Shown one piece after another: positions 33,047 to 41,548 of a stretch of 64,000 bases of DNA. A program made the position numbers and the translations under genes. The notes beneath the pieces are model-generated. The model saw only the letters and a list, made by a program, of their open reading frames with translations, was not told the origin of the DNA and did no database searches. Origin of the DNA: JAIWNK01 sp964453115 (GTDB lineage: Bacteria > Chloroflexota > Anaerolineae > Anaerolineales > Anaerolineaceae); contig CAYVRT010000013.1 of the NCBI GenBank assembly GCA_964453115.1, positions 30,229-94,228 on the forward strand, written 5' to 3'. The first letter of the stretch is position 1. Every line of letters begins with the position of its first letter.

Positions 33047-34036
33047 ATGCCAGTTCCCCTCAAGGCGGGGGAAGTACTGCGCGGCCGTTACCGCATTCGC
33101 CGCATCATTGGTCAGGGTGGAATGGGAAGCATTTACCTGGCGGATGACCTGCGATTGGAGGGCCGTCAGTGCGCCCTTAAAGAAGTTGAACACGATCGCA
33201 CCCTGCCGCCGGAGATGGTGCGCGAGGCGCGCGAGCAGTTTTTGCGCGAGGCAACTGTTTTGGCGCGGCTCGATCACCCGAATTTGCCGAAAGTGTCGGA
33301 CTTCTTTTCCATTGGCGGGCGCGATTACTTGGTGATGGATTTTGTGCCGGGCAAGGATTTGCGCACTTTGATGTTGGAGGCGCGCCAGGCGGGAGAATTT
33401 TTGACTGAGCGCGAGGTGCTTGCCTGGGCTGCGCAGCTTTGCGATGCGTTGGCCTATCTTCATCAGCAAGACCCACCCATTTTGCACCGCGACATCAAGC
33501 CCAGTAACCTGAAGGTTACCCCGAATGGGTTATTGAAACTGGTGGATTTTGGGCTGGTGAAGTTGCTTGCTCCTGGCGAAGTGACCATTACCATTTTGCA
33601 GGGCCAGGGCACGGCGCTCTATACCCCGTTGGAGCAATATGGCGGAGATAGCGGGCATACAGATGCGCGCAGCGATTTGTATGCCTTTGGTGCAACATTG
33701 TATCATCTACTCACCAATCAACCGCCCATGGATGCGCGTGAGCGTTTTCTCAACCCGGAAGAGTTTGTGTTGCCGCGTCAGGTCAATGTCCAAATTTTGC
33801 CCCGCACCGAGCGGGCGATTTTATGGGCGATGGAATTGCACCCCGATTCCCGTCCGGCAACGATTGAGCATTTCCGGCAGGCGTTGTTTGGTGAGGCGCA
33901 ACCCATTTCGCCGCTGACGCTGCCGCGCCGGTCACTTTCGCTGAGCGATGCATGGTCGCTGTTGCCTGAGCGGCGCCTGTTGTGGGCCTCGCTCGGTTTG
34001 ACGGCGGCCGGTTTGCTGGTGACGTTGCTGAAATAG
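33047..34036 (+). CDS. Membrane-anchored Ser/Thr protein kinase (PknB-like)
   Basis: A 329-residue Hanks-type kinase. All catalytic elements are present: glycine loop GQGGMGSIY (22-30), catalytic lysine in ALKEV (K45), catalytic loop HRDIKPSN (147-154) and DFG (167-169). A short C-terminal segment (LLWASLGLTAAGLLVTLLK) anchors it in the membrane with no extracellular sensor domain. GGAGAGAG precedes the ATG. It is divergent from the FHA-winged-helix gene, a natural substrate and reader pair. Its stop is 5 bases from that of the convergent GH3-like gene. Confidence 0.93.
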   Translation: MPVPLKAGEVLRGRYRIRRIIGQGGMGSIYLADDLRLEGRQCALKEVEHDRTLPPEMVREAREQFLREATVLARLDHPNLPKVSDFFSIGGRDYLVMDFVPGKDLRTLMLEARQAGEFLTEREVLAWAAQLCDALAYLHQQDPPILHRDIKPSNLKVTPNGLLKLVDFGLVKLLAPGEVTITILQGQGTALYTPLEQYGGDSGHTDARSDLYAFGATLYHLLTNQPPMDARERFLNPEEFVLPRQVNVQILPRTERAILWAMELHPDSRPATIEHFRQALFGEAQPISPLTLPRRSLSLSDAWSLLPERRLLWASLGLTAAGLLVTLLK

Positions 34037-34041
34037 CTTGC

Positions 34042-36861
34042 TTAGCGCGTGGGGGGGGCGTGGCTTTGTTGCTGCCAGATCCAGCCCAGCAGCCAGCCGC
34101 ATAGCATCCCCAGCCCAGAAAGCAAGAGGGCGGCTGGCAGGCCTTTTTCGTCATACCAGGTGCTGGTTGGGGGCAGGACGAGCAGCAAGAAGGTGTAGGT
34201 TGCCATGCCGCCTGTCGCGGCCAGGGCGCCCCAGCGAATGCCCCAGCGCAGGGAGATGCTGCTTTTGCCAACCCAGAAGATGAGCGCCGCACTACTCCAT
34301 ACCAGCAAGGTCACCACCAGCCAATCGAGCGCTCCAGGCATGCCCGGTGGCAAGGGCGGGGCGGTGGGGGTGAGTGTGGGGGTGGGGGTGGGGCTAAGTG
34401 TGGGGGTGGGGGTTTCGGTTGGGGCCGGGGTTGGGGCAATGGCGGTGATGAAGGCCGGGCTGCCTTCGGTAATTTCGAGTTGCAAAGTTTGGGAGATGAA
34501 TGCCGGGTCGCTGATGACGCGAATTTCCAGGTTGCCGATGGTGTTGATGCGGTAGGAGGCGCGCGCTACGCCGCTGCTGGTGATGGTCTCAATTTGTGGA
34601 ATTGAGCCGGTTTCGCCGCCGATGGTGAACAAGAAGCGCACAACGGTGCCATCGGGGACGGGGTTATGGTTGCGGTCGAGGATGATGCCGGTGCGCAACG
34701 GGAGGGTGTCGCCAACGCGGAAGCTGGGGGCGGGCGTTGGTGAAGGGGTGATTGGCTCCAGGGTGGCGATGGGGTTGAGAGTCGAGACCGGGCTGGTGGT
34801 TGGCTGGATGGTAGGTTGCGGGCCAGGTACATCAAGGTAGAGCGGGATGATTTGCTGTGGGTCGGGGGAGGTGGCGGTAATCAGGTCGTAGCCGACGCCG
34901 GAGACGGAAACGGGCAGGTGACCGGCGGGGCTGGTTTCCTGAAACAGGATTCGTGCAGCAACATCTACAAAGTCGGGGCCTTTGCTGTATAGCCCGTAGA
35001 AGGCGGTCATGGCTGAGATGTCGGTTGCATCTAGCAAGTAGGGGGCATCAAAGCTGAACAGAATGGTGCGCTTGTTGGCGAGTAGCTCGGGGCGCTGTGA
35101 AAGGAATTGGCTGAGAACCGGCGCAGCATTCGGGCTGGCGATGGAGAATACAATCCAGTTTGCGAGTTGCAGGTCGGTTTGCAGTTCGGGACGATTGGAT
35201 GGGTCGTTGAGCAGTTCCTTTAAGTCATTAAAGGTGTAATTCATCAGCCGCGAGGAAACAATTTCGCCGCTGGCCTGTGGGCCATAGAGGCGCAGAATGG
35301 TGCTGGAAAGCGCATCTGCGGCCAGGATTGGCTCTTCGCTGCAAGTGCTGCATTGCCGGGCGGCGATGCTATCGGTGATGAAGACCATCCGATCGCGCAC
35401 TTGCGGCGGTTGTGGCAAGCGGGCTGCCAGTTCGCCAGGGTCGGGGTTGATGAGTGTGACCGATTGGCGAGCGGTGTTGAAGCTGACCGTGCGGGAATTG
35501 CCCAGCGCACTTAGCCCGGCTTCGTCCGGCAGCACGGTTTGCAGGTTGAATAATCCATACAGACGGTATTTGAGCGTCAGGATGCGTTCGACCGAGGCAT
35601 CTACCTGTTGAGCAAAGGCAGCATCCTCGCGATATTTTTGGGTGAAAAATTCCAGGGTGCGGACGATGGTTGTGTAGGAGTCGGTGTCATTGCTGGCCTG
35701 CAAGCTGCCAACATAGAGCAGGTCGCTGCCGGCCAGAAATGCATTGCGTGCCACTTGGCGGGCATCAAAGTTTTCGCTGCCGGGGTCATAAAAGCGGCGC
35801 ACGGCTGGGCTGCTCAGGTTGTCGCTGACAATCAGCCCCGGGTTGTTCTGACGCCATGCGGCGAGCGGTTCCAGTGCCATGAGCTGGCTGAGCGCCGAAC
35901 GGTCAAAGCTGACGGGCGGGGTGATGGCGCGAATATTACCCTGAAAGCCTTGATAGCGGATGTGGGAAACCAGCAGGCCATCGCTGGTTGAGGCCGGGTC
36001 GGGAGAATTGCCGGTGATGGCAAAGAAAGGCGCAAGCTCAATTTGTTTGAGCTGTTCGAGCGATTTGCGGACGGTTGGCACTTCTTCTTCTGCGGGGCGG
36101 TCGGTGCTGCCACGTCCGGGAAAATGCTTGCTGATGACTGCCAGGCGGTTATTGCTACCCTGATGCAGCCCGGCAATGTAGGATTGCCCCATTCGCCCAA
36201 CCCAATAGGGGTCGCCGCCAAAGCTGCGGGTTCCCAGGGTGAGGCCGCCTTGAATTTGGGGGTTGTCGAGAACATCTAGCGAGGGGCCAAGCAGCAGGTT
36301 GAAACCCATGGCGCTCAATTCTTGGCCCAAAACCTGACCGGTGCGCTGGGCTTCTTCCGGGTTCCAGGTAGCGCCAATCGCCATTGGGCTGGGCAGGGGG
36401 GTGAGGCCGCTGAGAATGGCATTGCTTGCTGAGGGGTCACCTTCCTGGCTGATACCAATCAGGAGCGGAATGTAGCGTGGGGAGAGGCTGGCTTCGGCCT
36501 GGGCGGCCTGCCATTGGGTTTCTTGCAGGGTGCGGATTAGGTTGTAGGTTGTGCGTGGGGTATCGGTTGGGCCGCTGAAGTTGTTGGCGGTGCGGCTGAG
36601 GACGACGCCGCCAATGTGCCGATTGACCAGCAGGTCGTAGATTTGGGTATCAGAGCCGGTTTCCTGGCCTTCAAAACTGACCAGAAAGAGCTGTCCAACC
36701 CGTTCTTCGGGCGTCATTTGCGAGAGGAGTTGCGCAGCTTGCTGGCGCGGGTCGTTGATCTGCGCTTGCACCGGCTGGGCCGGAAGAAGCGAGAGCAAGA
36801 GGGTGAACAGCAGGAGCAAATTCACCGGCAGACAATGCGCCAGGGTGCGCCGACCTTTCAT
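34042..36861 (-). CDS. GH3-like (NagZ-type) secreted protein with C-terminal membrane segments
   Basis: A 939-residue protein: signal peptide (LLLLFTLLLSLLPAQPVQAQ), a GH3 TIM-barrel (about 40-420), a second alpha/beta domain (about 440-690), an Ig-like beta region (about 720-815) and a Thr-Pro linker. Three hydrophobic segments sit near the C-terminus. The NagZ-like substrate motif is KHFPGRGSTD. The nucleophile aspartate is kept (GLIVSDNLSS), but the NagZ acid/base histidine dyad (DSH region) is replaced by RPAEEE. Activity could use another acid/base residue, or be lost. The natural substrate would be beta-N-acetylglucosaminides or cell-wall sugars. It is last in a three-gene operon with 4-base overlaps. 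Confidence 0.78.
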   Translation of the reverse strand: MKGRRTLAHCLPVNLLLLFTLLLSLLPAQPVQAQINDPRQQAAQLLSQMTPEERVGQLFLVSFEGQETGSDTQIYDLLVNRHIGGVVLSRTANNFSGPTDTPRTTYNLIRTLQETQWQAAQAEASLSPRYIPLLIGISQEGDPSASNAILSGLTPLPSPMAIGATWNPEEAQRTGQVLGQELSAMGFNLLLGPSLDVLDNPQIQGGLTLGTRSFGGDPYWVGRMGQSYIAGLHQGSNNRLAVISKHFPGRGSTDRPAEEEVPTVRKSLEQLKQIELAPFFAITGNSPDPASTSDGLLVSHIRYQGFQGNIRAITPPVSFDRSALSQLMALEPLAAWRQNNPGLIVSDNLSSPAVRRFYDPGSENFDARQVARNAFLAGSDLLYVGSLQASNDTDSYTTIVRTLEFFTQKYREDAAFAQQVDASVERILTLKYRLYGLFNLQTVLPDEAGLSALGNSRTVSFNTARQSVTLINPDPGELAARLPQPPQVRDRMVFITDSIAARQCSTCSEEPILAADALSSTILRLYGPQASGEIVSSRLMNYTFNDLKELLNDPSNRPELQTDLQLANWIVFSIASPNAAPVLSQFLSQRPELLANKRTILFSFDAPYLLDATDISAMTAFYGLYSKGPDFVDVAARILFQETSPAGHLPVSVSGVGYDLITATSPDPQQIIPLYLDVPGPQPTIQPTTSPVSTLNPIATLEPITPSPTPAPSFRVGDTLPLRTGIILDRNHNPVPDGTVVRFLFTIGGETGSIPQIETITSSGVARASYRINTIGNLEIRVISDPAFISQTLQLEITEGSPAFITAIAPTPAPTETPTPTLSPTPTPTLTPTAPPLPPGMPGALDWLVVTLLVWSSAALIFWVGKSSISLRWGIRWGALAATGGMATYTFLLLVLPPTSTWYDEKGLPAALLLSGLGMLCGWLLGWIWQQQSHAPPTR
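34358..34436 (+). repeat. G-run tract encoding a Thr-Pro linker (antisense)
   Basis: The plus strand carries about a dozen runs of 3-5 G within 79 bases, separated by 1-7 bases. It is the template for the Thr-Pro linker codons of the GH3-like gene. It has strong quadruplex potential, and slippage there could vary linker length. Confidence 0.6.
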
Positions 36862-37613
36862 GCCTGGTTCAGGGTCTGACGTGCCAGGAGCGGGTCATCG
36901 GTAAAGATGCCATCTACCCCGGCGGCAAACAGGCGGCGCATGTCGTCGGGGCGGTTGACCGTCCAGACGTGCACGCGGCGATTGCGTTTGTGTTCTCTGG
37001 CAATCAGGCCGGCGGAGGCATTGCTCAGGTGCGGGTGCAGGTAGTGGGGCGAGACGCGCAGGCTGAGGGCAGTGCGGCTGAGCAGCCCATTGAGGCCGGG
37101 CATGGCAAGCAGGCCAACGGGAATATCGGGCAGCACCTGCCGGGCGCGGGTCAGGTTGTCGGGGTAGAAAGAGGAGAGCAGCACCCGGTCTTGCATGCCC
37201 ATGCGCACAATCAGGGTGGCGACTGCCTCGGGCAGCGAATCCTTGGGGGTGCTGTAATTGGTCAGTTCGACGTTGATGAGCAGCTTTTGCCCAACTTCTT
37301 CAAAGACTTCGGCCAGGGTGGGGATGCGTTCACCGGCAAACTGTGGCCCAAATGAGCGTCCAGCATCCAGCTGTTTGAGGGCAGCGAGTGACTGAGTGTT
37401 GAGCAGGCCGGGTGTGCCGGTTGTGCGCTGCAGGGTTGGGTCGTGGAAGACAACAATTTGACCATCGGCACTGAGCTTGGCATCCAGTTCGATTGCATCG
37501 GCGCCCTGTTCGGCAGCCAGGCGAAAGGCGGCCAGGGTGTTTTCGGGGGCGTGGGCCGAGGCGCCGCGATGGGCAAACAAGAGGGGGTGGGTGAGGTGAT
37601 GAAAGATGCTCAT
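36858..37613 (-). CDS. Glycerophosphodiester phosphodiesterase
   Basis: A 251-residue GDPD-family TIM-barrel enzyme that cleaves glycerophosphodiesters to glycerol-3-phosphate and an alcohol. Catalytic motifs are AHRGASAHAPENT (residues 14-26), the metal pair ELDAKLSADG and VVFHDPTLQRTTG. No signal peptide is seen, so it is cytoplasmic. The start overlaps the AAA+ ATPase stop and the stop overlaps the GH3-like start, each by 4 bases, so the three are translationally coupled. It may recycle lipid or teichoic-like head groups. Confidence 0.93.
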   Translation of the reverse strand: MSIFHHLTHPLLFAHRGASAHAPENTLAAFRLAAEQGADAIELDAKLSADGQIVVFHDPTLQRTTGTPGLLNTQSLAALKQLDAGRSFGPQFAGERIPTLAEVFEEVGQKLLINVELTNYSTPKDSLPEAVATLIVRMGMQDRVLLSSFYPDNLTRARQVLPDIPVGLLAMPGLNGLLSRTALSLRVSPHYLHPHLSNASAGLIAREHKRNRRVHVWTVNRPDDMRRLFAAGVDGIFTDDPLLARQTLNQA

Positions 37614-39001
37614 AGTTCAACAAAATAGGAGTCGGCTGCCCGGTCTAACAGCTCGCGCGTCATGGCCGGTTCAACACTCTGGTAACGGGCAATATCGAGG
37701 ATTTGATCGCACAGGTCGCGTGGGTGAGAGGCGCGCGGTTTGCGGTTGCGCTTGATGTAGTATTCTTGCAGCAGGTAGGCCAGGCCCTGGTCGCTGTAGG
37801 CAACGCCCTTTTGCTGCGAGACACGGCGGAAAATTTCGCGGTATTCTTCGTAGGTGGGGTCGCCAATTTCAATTTTGTGGCGCAGACGGCGCAGAAAGGC
37901 TTCGTCTACCAGATCTTTGGGGGGCAGGTTGGTGGAGAAGATGACCAGGACATCGAAAGGCACTTCCACTTTGCGTCCGGTGTGCAGGCTCATGTAGTCA
38001 ATCCGGTTTTCCAATGGCACAATCCAGCGGTTGAGCAGGTCACGCGGGCGCACCTGTTGGCGGCCAAAGTCATCAATCAGCAAAATGCCGCCATTGGCTT
38101 TGACCTGGAAGGGGGCCTCGTAGAATTTGAGGGTGTCATCAAATACCAGGTCGAGGCCCGACATGGTCAATTCGCCGCCGGTGATGATGAAGGGGCGGCG
38201 GATGCGCACCCAGCGCGGGTCGCGTCGCCCGCCAGCGCGCAACGAGCCGGTGCCGGTGGGGGTGGCATCTTCTTCTGGGGCCAATTGATGGTTGACCGAG
38301 TCGTAGAGCTTAATCACCTGCCCATCTACGGAGATGGCGTAGGGGATGTAGAGGGTTTGGGCCTGGATGAGGTTGCCAATGGCGCGGGCAACGCTTGTTT
38401 TGCCGTTGCCAGGTGGGCCATACATGAAGATGGAGGTGCCAGAATTGACGGCCGGGCCGAGGCGTTGGTAACTTAGCTCCGAAAGCACCAGGTGGGCCAG
38501 CACTTGCCGCATGAGCCGGTTGGTAATTTGCAGGCGCCCGCGGCTTTGACGGCGAATGGATTCGTTGTAGACCTGGACCGGAACGGGGGCGGGGCCGGCA
38601 TATTGGCTGCGGTCAAGCGCTTCGCGGGCGCGGGCAATCCCGGCGCCGGTGATGGCATAGACATAGGCGCCTTCGCCAAGCCCCATTTGCGAGGTGCGCA
38701 CTTCGATGGACTTCTCGCGTTTCAGCGCTTCTAAAATCTGGTCTACGATGCCGGTGAATGGCAGGGCAACGCTTTCGGCTACTTTGAAGCCGGTCATGTA
38801 GCCCTCAAAGTAGAGGATTTTCAATACCAGGTCTTGCAGCCAGAGCGGGGATAGGCCGGTATCTTCCATGCGGGTGATGGGCGGCGGCACAAATGGCAAA
38901 TTGGCCGCAGCAGCGGCAGGTCGCTGCGCTGGGGTTGGCCCAGAGGGTGCTGGGCGCTGCTGTGGCGCACCGGCGGGCGGGCGGGGGGGAAGATTGGTCA
39001 T
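37610..39001 (-). CDS. AAA+ ATPase with proline-rich N-terminus
   Basis: A 463-residue ATPase. Residues 1-40 are Pro/Ala-rich and disordered, 45-125 form a helical domain, and 150-420 are the AAA+ core. Walker A is GPPGNGKTS (195-203), Walker B is ILLIDDFG (306-313) and arginine-finger-like residues are in FLRRLRHKIEIGDP. It resembles ATPases often annotated only as 'AAA family' in Chloroflexota and relatives, with no assigned process. A GGAGG site lies upstream, and an extended -10 promoter is at 39039-39047. It heads the GDPD / GH3-like operon. Function not assigned. Confidence 0.85.
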   Translation of the reverse strand: MTNLPPRPPAGAPQQRPAPSGPTPAQRPAAAAANLPFVPPPITRMEDTGLSPLWLQDLVLKILYFEGYMTGFKVAESVALPFTGIVDQILEALKREKSIEVRTSQMGLGEGAYVYAITGAGIARAREALDRSQYAGPAPVPVQVYNESIRRQSRGRLQITNRLMRQVLAHLVLSELSYQRLGPAVNSGTSIFMYGPPGNGKTSVARAIGNLIQAQTLYIPYAISVDGQVIKLYDSVNHQLAPEEDATPTGTGSLRAGGRRDPRWVRIRRPFIITGGELTMSGLDLVFDDTLKFYEAPFQVKANGGILLIDDFGRQQVRPRDLLNRWIVPLENRIDYMSLHTGRKVEVPFDVLVIFSTNLPPKDLVDEAFLRRLRHKIEIGDPTYEEYREIFRRVSQQKGVAYSDQGLAYLLQEYYIKRNRKPRASHPRDLCDQILDIARYQSVEPAMTRELLDRAADSYFVEL

Positions 39002-39038
39002 ACGAGGCCTCCAAAAAAAAGGACACGAAGATACTTGA

Positions 39039-39047
39039 ATTATAGCA
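39039..39047 (-). promoter_or_regulatory. Extended -10 promoter of the AAA+ operon
   Basis: On the minus strand TGCTATAAT (TG-N-TATAAT) lies about 38 bases before the ATPase start. No good -35 box is present, as expected for extended -10 promoters. Confidence 0.55.
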
Positions 39048-39058
39048 CGACCTTTTGC

Positions 39059-39087
39059 TTGCAGTTCATGGATGCATCCCTTATAAT
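39059..39087 (+). promoter_or_regulatory. Promoter placing GT2 gene start at +1 (leaderless)
   Basis: TATAAT (39082-39087) ends 7 bases before the ATG at 39095, with a weak TTGCAG at 39059-39064 (17-base spacer). The predicted transcription start falls at the start codon, and no ribosome-binding site is present. Confidence 0.55.
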
Positions 39088-39094
39088 TCCACTT

Positions 39095-39778
39095 ATGAAA
39101 CTTTCTGTCATTATTCCGGTTTACAATGAAGTGAAAACCATCCGCGAGATTGTGCGCCGGGTGCTGGAGACGGGCCTGGTGAGCGAGGTGGTGGTGGTGG
39201 ATGATGGGTCAACCGATGGGACGCGCGACATTTTGCCAGAATTGGATGGACGGCAGGGGGTGCGCATCATCCTGCATGAAAAGAATCAGGGCAAGGGGGC
39301 GGCAGTGCGCACCGGGCTGCAAAATGCAACAGGTGAAGTGCTGTTGATTCAGGATGCCGATTTGGAATACGACCCGCGCGAATACCCCACTTTGCTGAAG
39401 CCAATTGAGGATGGAATCGCCGATGTGGTGTATGGCTCGCGCTTTTTGGGTGCGGCCCGGCGACCGATCCTGTTTTGGAATATGGTTGCCAACAAGTTGC
39501 TGACCTTTGTGACCAACATTCTGTATAACAATATTCTGAGCGATATGGAGACCGGTTACAAGGTTTTTCGTCGTCAGGTGGTGGAAGGGATGCCATTGCA
39601 TGCCCGGCGGTTTGAGTTTGAGCCAGAGTTTACAGCCAAGATTTTGAAGCGCAAATATCGCATCTACGAGGTGCCGATTGCTTTCTACCCGCGCGATTAC
39701 AGTGAGGGCAAGAAGATCAAGCTCTGGGATGCATTTGAGGCGCTGTGGGCGCTGTTGAAATATCGCTTTGTGGATTAG
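39095..39778 (+). CDS. Family 2 glycosyltransferase (dolichol-phosphate-mannose-synthase-like)
   Basis: A 227-residue GT-A enzyme. It has SVIIPVYNEVKTI, the nucleotide-binding VVVDDGSTDGT, DADLEYDPREYP (DxD-like) and GYKVFRRQVVEGM. There is no transmembrane segment, so it is a short DPM1-like enzyme that transfers a sugar from a nucleotide sugar to a polyprenyl phosphate. ATG 39095 is chosen although an upstream in-frame ATG exists at 39035. Its codons would overlap the promoter, and the protein starts cleanly with MKLSVIIPVYNE. The stop overlaps recJ's stop by 4 bases. Confidence 0.92.
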   Translation: MKLSVIIPVYNEVKTIREIVRRVLETGLVSEVVVVDDGSTDGTRDILPELDGRQGVRIILHEKNQGKGAAVRTGLQNATGEVLLIQDADLEYDPREYPTLLKPIEDGIADVVYGSRFLGAARRPILFWNMVANKLLTFVTNILYNNILSDMETGYKVFRRQVVEGMPLHARRFEFEPEFTAKILKRKYRIYEVPIAFYPRDYSEGKKIKLWDAFEALWALLKYRFVD

Positions 39779-41490
39779 GATGGCTTGAGGTCGCGCACGA
39801 CCAGTTGCAGGCTTTCGCGCCCTTGATAGGTGTTGCGCTCAAAGGTATAAACCAGGTCAATCGTTTCGGGCATTTGGTCGGCCCAATTGCCCATGCGGAA
39901 GGCAACCGCATCGTAGTAGATGTTGCCATCGGTGACACTGAGGCGCAAATGGCTGCCATCGCTGCCCATGCGGCGGGCGCGGGCAACGCGTAGCTGCCGC
40001 GAGACAAAGACGGCCTCGGGGTTGCTCATGCCGGTTGGCTGGAGCCGGTCGAGATAGGGCAGGAGCAGGTTGGGCTGCAAGGCGGAGAGGGGAATTTCCA
40101 TGTCGGCGCGCAGCGTGGGGCGCAGGTCGAGGGTATCGAGTTGTTGATGCGCAATCGCATTCAGCCGTTGTTGCAGTTCGGGCAGGCGCTCATTGCGGAT
40201 GGTGAACCCGGCTGCCATCGCATGTCCGCCGTGACGTTCCATCAGGTCGGCACATTGATCGAGGGCGGCGGTGATGTGAAATTCGGGGATGCTGCGGCAT
40301 GAGGCGCGGGTGAATGTTTCGCCAATTTGGCCGACAATTGCTGGGCGGTAATGGGTTTCAACCAGGCGGGCGGCAACCAGCCCAACAACGCCGGAACTGA
40401 AATCGGGGTGTGCCGCAAGCAGCAACGGGGCAGCCTGCGGGGTGGCGGCAATCAGCTCCTCGGCCTTTTTTTGCAGGTCGTGGGTCAGGGTTTGGCGCTG
40501 CCGGTTCTGGTCATCCAGCTTTTGGGCCAGCAGGCCGGCTTCCTGAATATCTTGCGCAATCAACAGTTGATAGGATGCCAGGGCCGACTCGAGCCGTCCG
40601 GCGGCATTCAGGCGCGGGCCTAGCAAGAAGCCAACATCGCCGGCGTGGATGCGTTCGATGGTGATGTTGGCCGCCTGGGCCAGGGAGCGCGTTCCCACCC
40701 GCTGTCCCTGACGCAGCCGCGCCAGTCCGCCGCGTACCAGGGCGCGGTTTTCTCCGGTGAGCGGCACCACGTCGGCAATTGTGCCGAGGGCCACCAGGTC
40801 CAGCCATTCTTCAGCGCAATGGCCTGGCAGGGGGTGACGGTTAAAGAGCGCCTGGGTGATTTTATAGGCCAGCCCTACCCCGGCCAGGTTCAGGTCGGGG
40901 TAAGCGTTATCCGGGCGGCGCTGACAGATGACGGCCAATGCCTGCGGCAGGCTGCCTTGTGGGTGATGATGGTCGCTGATGATCAAATCCAGGCCCAGGG
41001 CGCGTGCATGTTCGGCCTCGACTGGCGAGCGAATGCCGCAATCAACGGTGATGATGAGCCGGGTGCCGCGCTCGGCCAGAATGTCAATTGCTTCGTTGTT
41101 CAGCCCATAGCCTTCTTCAAAACGGTTGGGGATGTAGGCATCGGCCAGGCCGCCATACTTGCGTAACACCTGCACAAGCAGGGCAGAGGCGGTGACACCA
41201 TCTACATCATAATCGCCATAGACGGCAATGGGTTGTTTGGCCTGTAAGGCGGCCCAAATTCGGCCAATGGCGATTTCCATATCGGCTAACAGAAAGGGGT
41301 CGTGCAGGGGGGCATCACATGCCAGATAGCGCTCGGCCTCGGCTGCTGTTGTGCAGCCCCGGTTATAGAGCAGTTGGCGGATAATGGCCGGGTATTCTTG
41401 CAGGTTGGCATCGGCTTCGGCAGGCAGCGTTTCGGCTATTTGCCAGTTGCGCAGGGGGGTGGGGGAGTTGATCAAGTCAGGTTTCCTCAA
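39775..41490 (-). CDS. recJ: Single-stranded-DNA-specific exonuclease RecJ
   Basis: A 571-residue 5'-3' exonuclease. DHH-phosphoesterase motifs are VYGDYDVDGVTASA, VDCGI and ISDHHHPQG. The DHHA1 region (HPDFSSGVVGLVAARLVE, then GGHAMAAGFTI) and the C-terminal OB-like part are complete. It acts in recombination and mismatch repair, processing ends for RecF-pathway repair. The most upstream start is TTG at 41490; no ATG or ribosome-binding site is available, and a TGCTAAAAT-like box lies 14 bases further upstream. It is divergent from tgt. Confidence 0.95.
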   Translation of the reverse strand: MRKPDLINSPTPLRNWQIAETLPAEADANLQEYPAIIRQLLYNRGCTTAAEAERYLACDAPLHDPFLLADMEIAIGRIWAALQAKQPIAVYGDYDVDGVTASALLVQVLRKYGGLADAYIPNRFEEGYGLNNEAIDILAERGTRLIITVDCGIRSPVEAEHARALGLDLIISDHHHPQGSLPQALAVICQRRPDNAYPDLNLAGVGLAYKITQALFNRHPLPGHCAEEWLDLVALGTIADVVPLTGENRALVRGGLARLRQGQRVGTRSLAQAANITIERIHAGDVGFLLGPRLNAAGRLESALASYQLLIAQDIQEAGLLAQKLDDQNRQRQTLTHDLQKKAEELIAATPQAAPLLLAAHPDFSSGVVGLVAARLVETHYRPAIVGQIGETFTRASCRSIPEFHITAALDQCADLMERHGGHAMAAGFTIRNERLPELQQRLNAIAHQQLDTLDLRPTLRADMEIPLSALQPNLLLPYLDRLQPTGMSNPEAVFVSRQLRVARARRMGSDGSHLRLSVTDGNIYYDAVAFRMGNWADQMPETIDLVYTFERNTYQGRESLQLVVRDLKPS

Positions 41491-41504
41491 CAGAATATCG
41501 TTTT

Positions 41505-41540
41505 ATTTTAGCACGAAAACGAGGGCGAGCGTGCTATAAT
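41505..41540. promoter_or_regulatory. Symmetric divergent extended -10 promoters for recJ and tgt
   Basis: The plus strand has GTGCTATAAT (box 41535-41540) 8 bases before the tgt ATG. The minus strand has GTGCTAAAAT, with its -10 box at 41505-41510, facing recJ. The two form an inverted repeat around a 16-base centre. The tgt message would be leaderless or nearly so. Confidence 0.5.
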
Positions 41541-41548
41541 TCCGGGCT

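Noticed and set aside
34358..34436. CRISPR or minisatellite array
   Set aside because: The repeat encodes a Thr-Pro linker in a normal gene, with no spacer structure of 25-40 bases.
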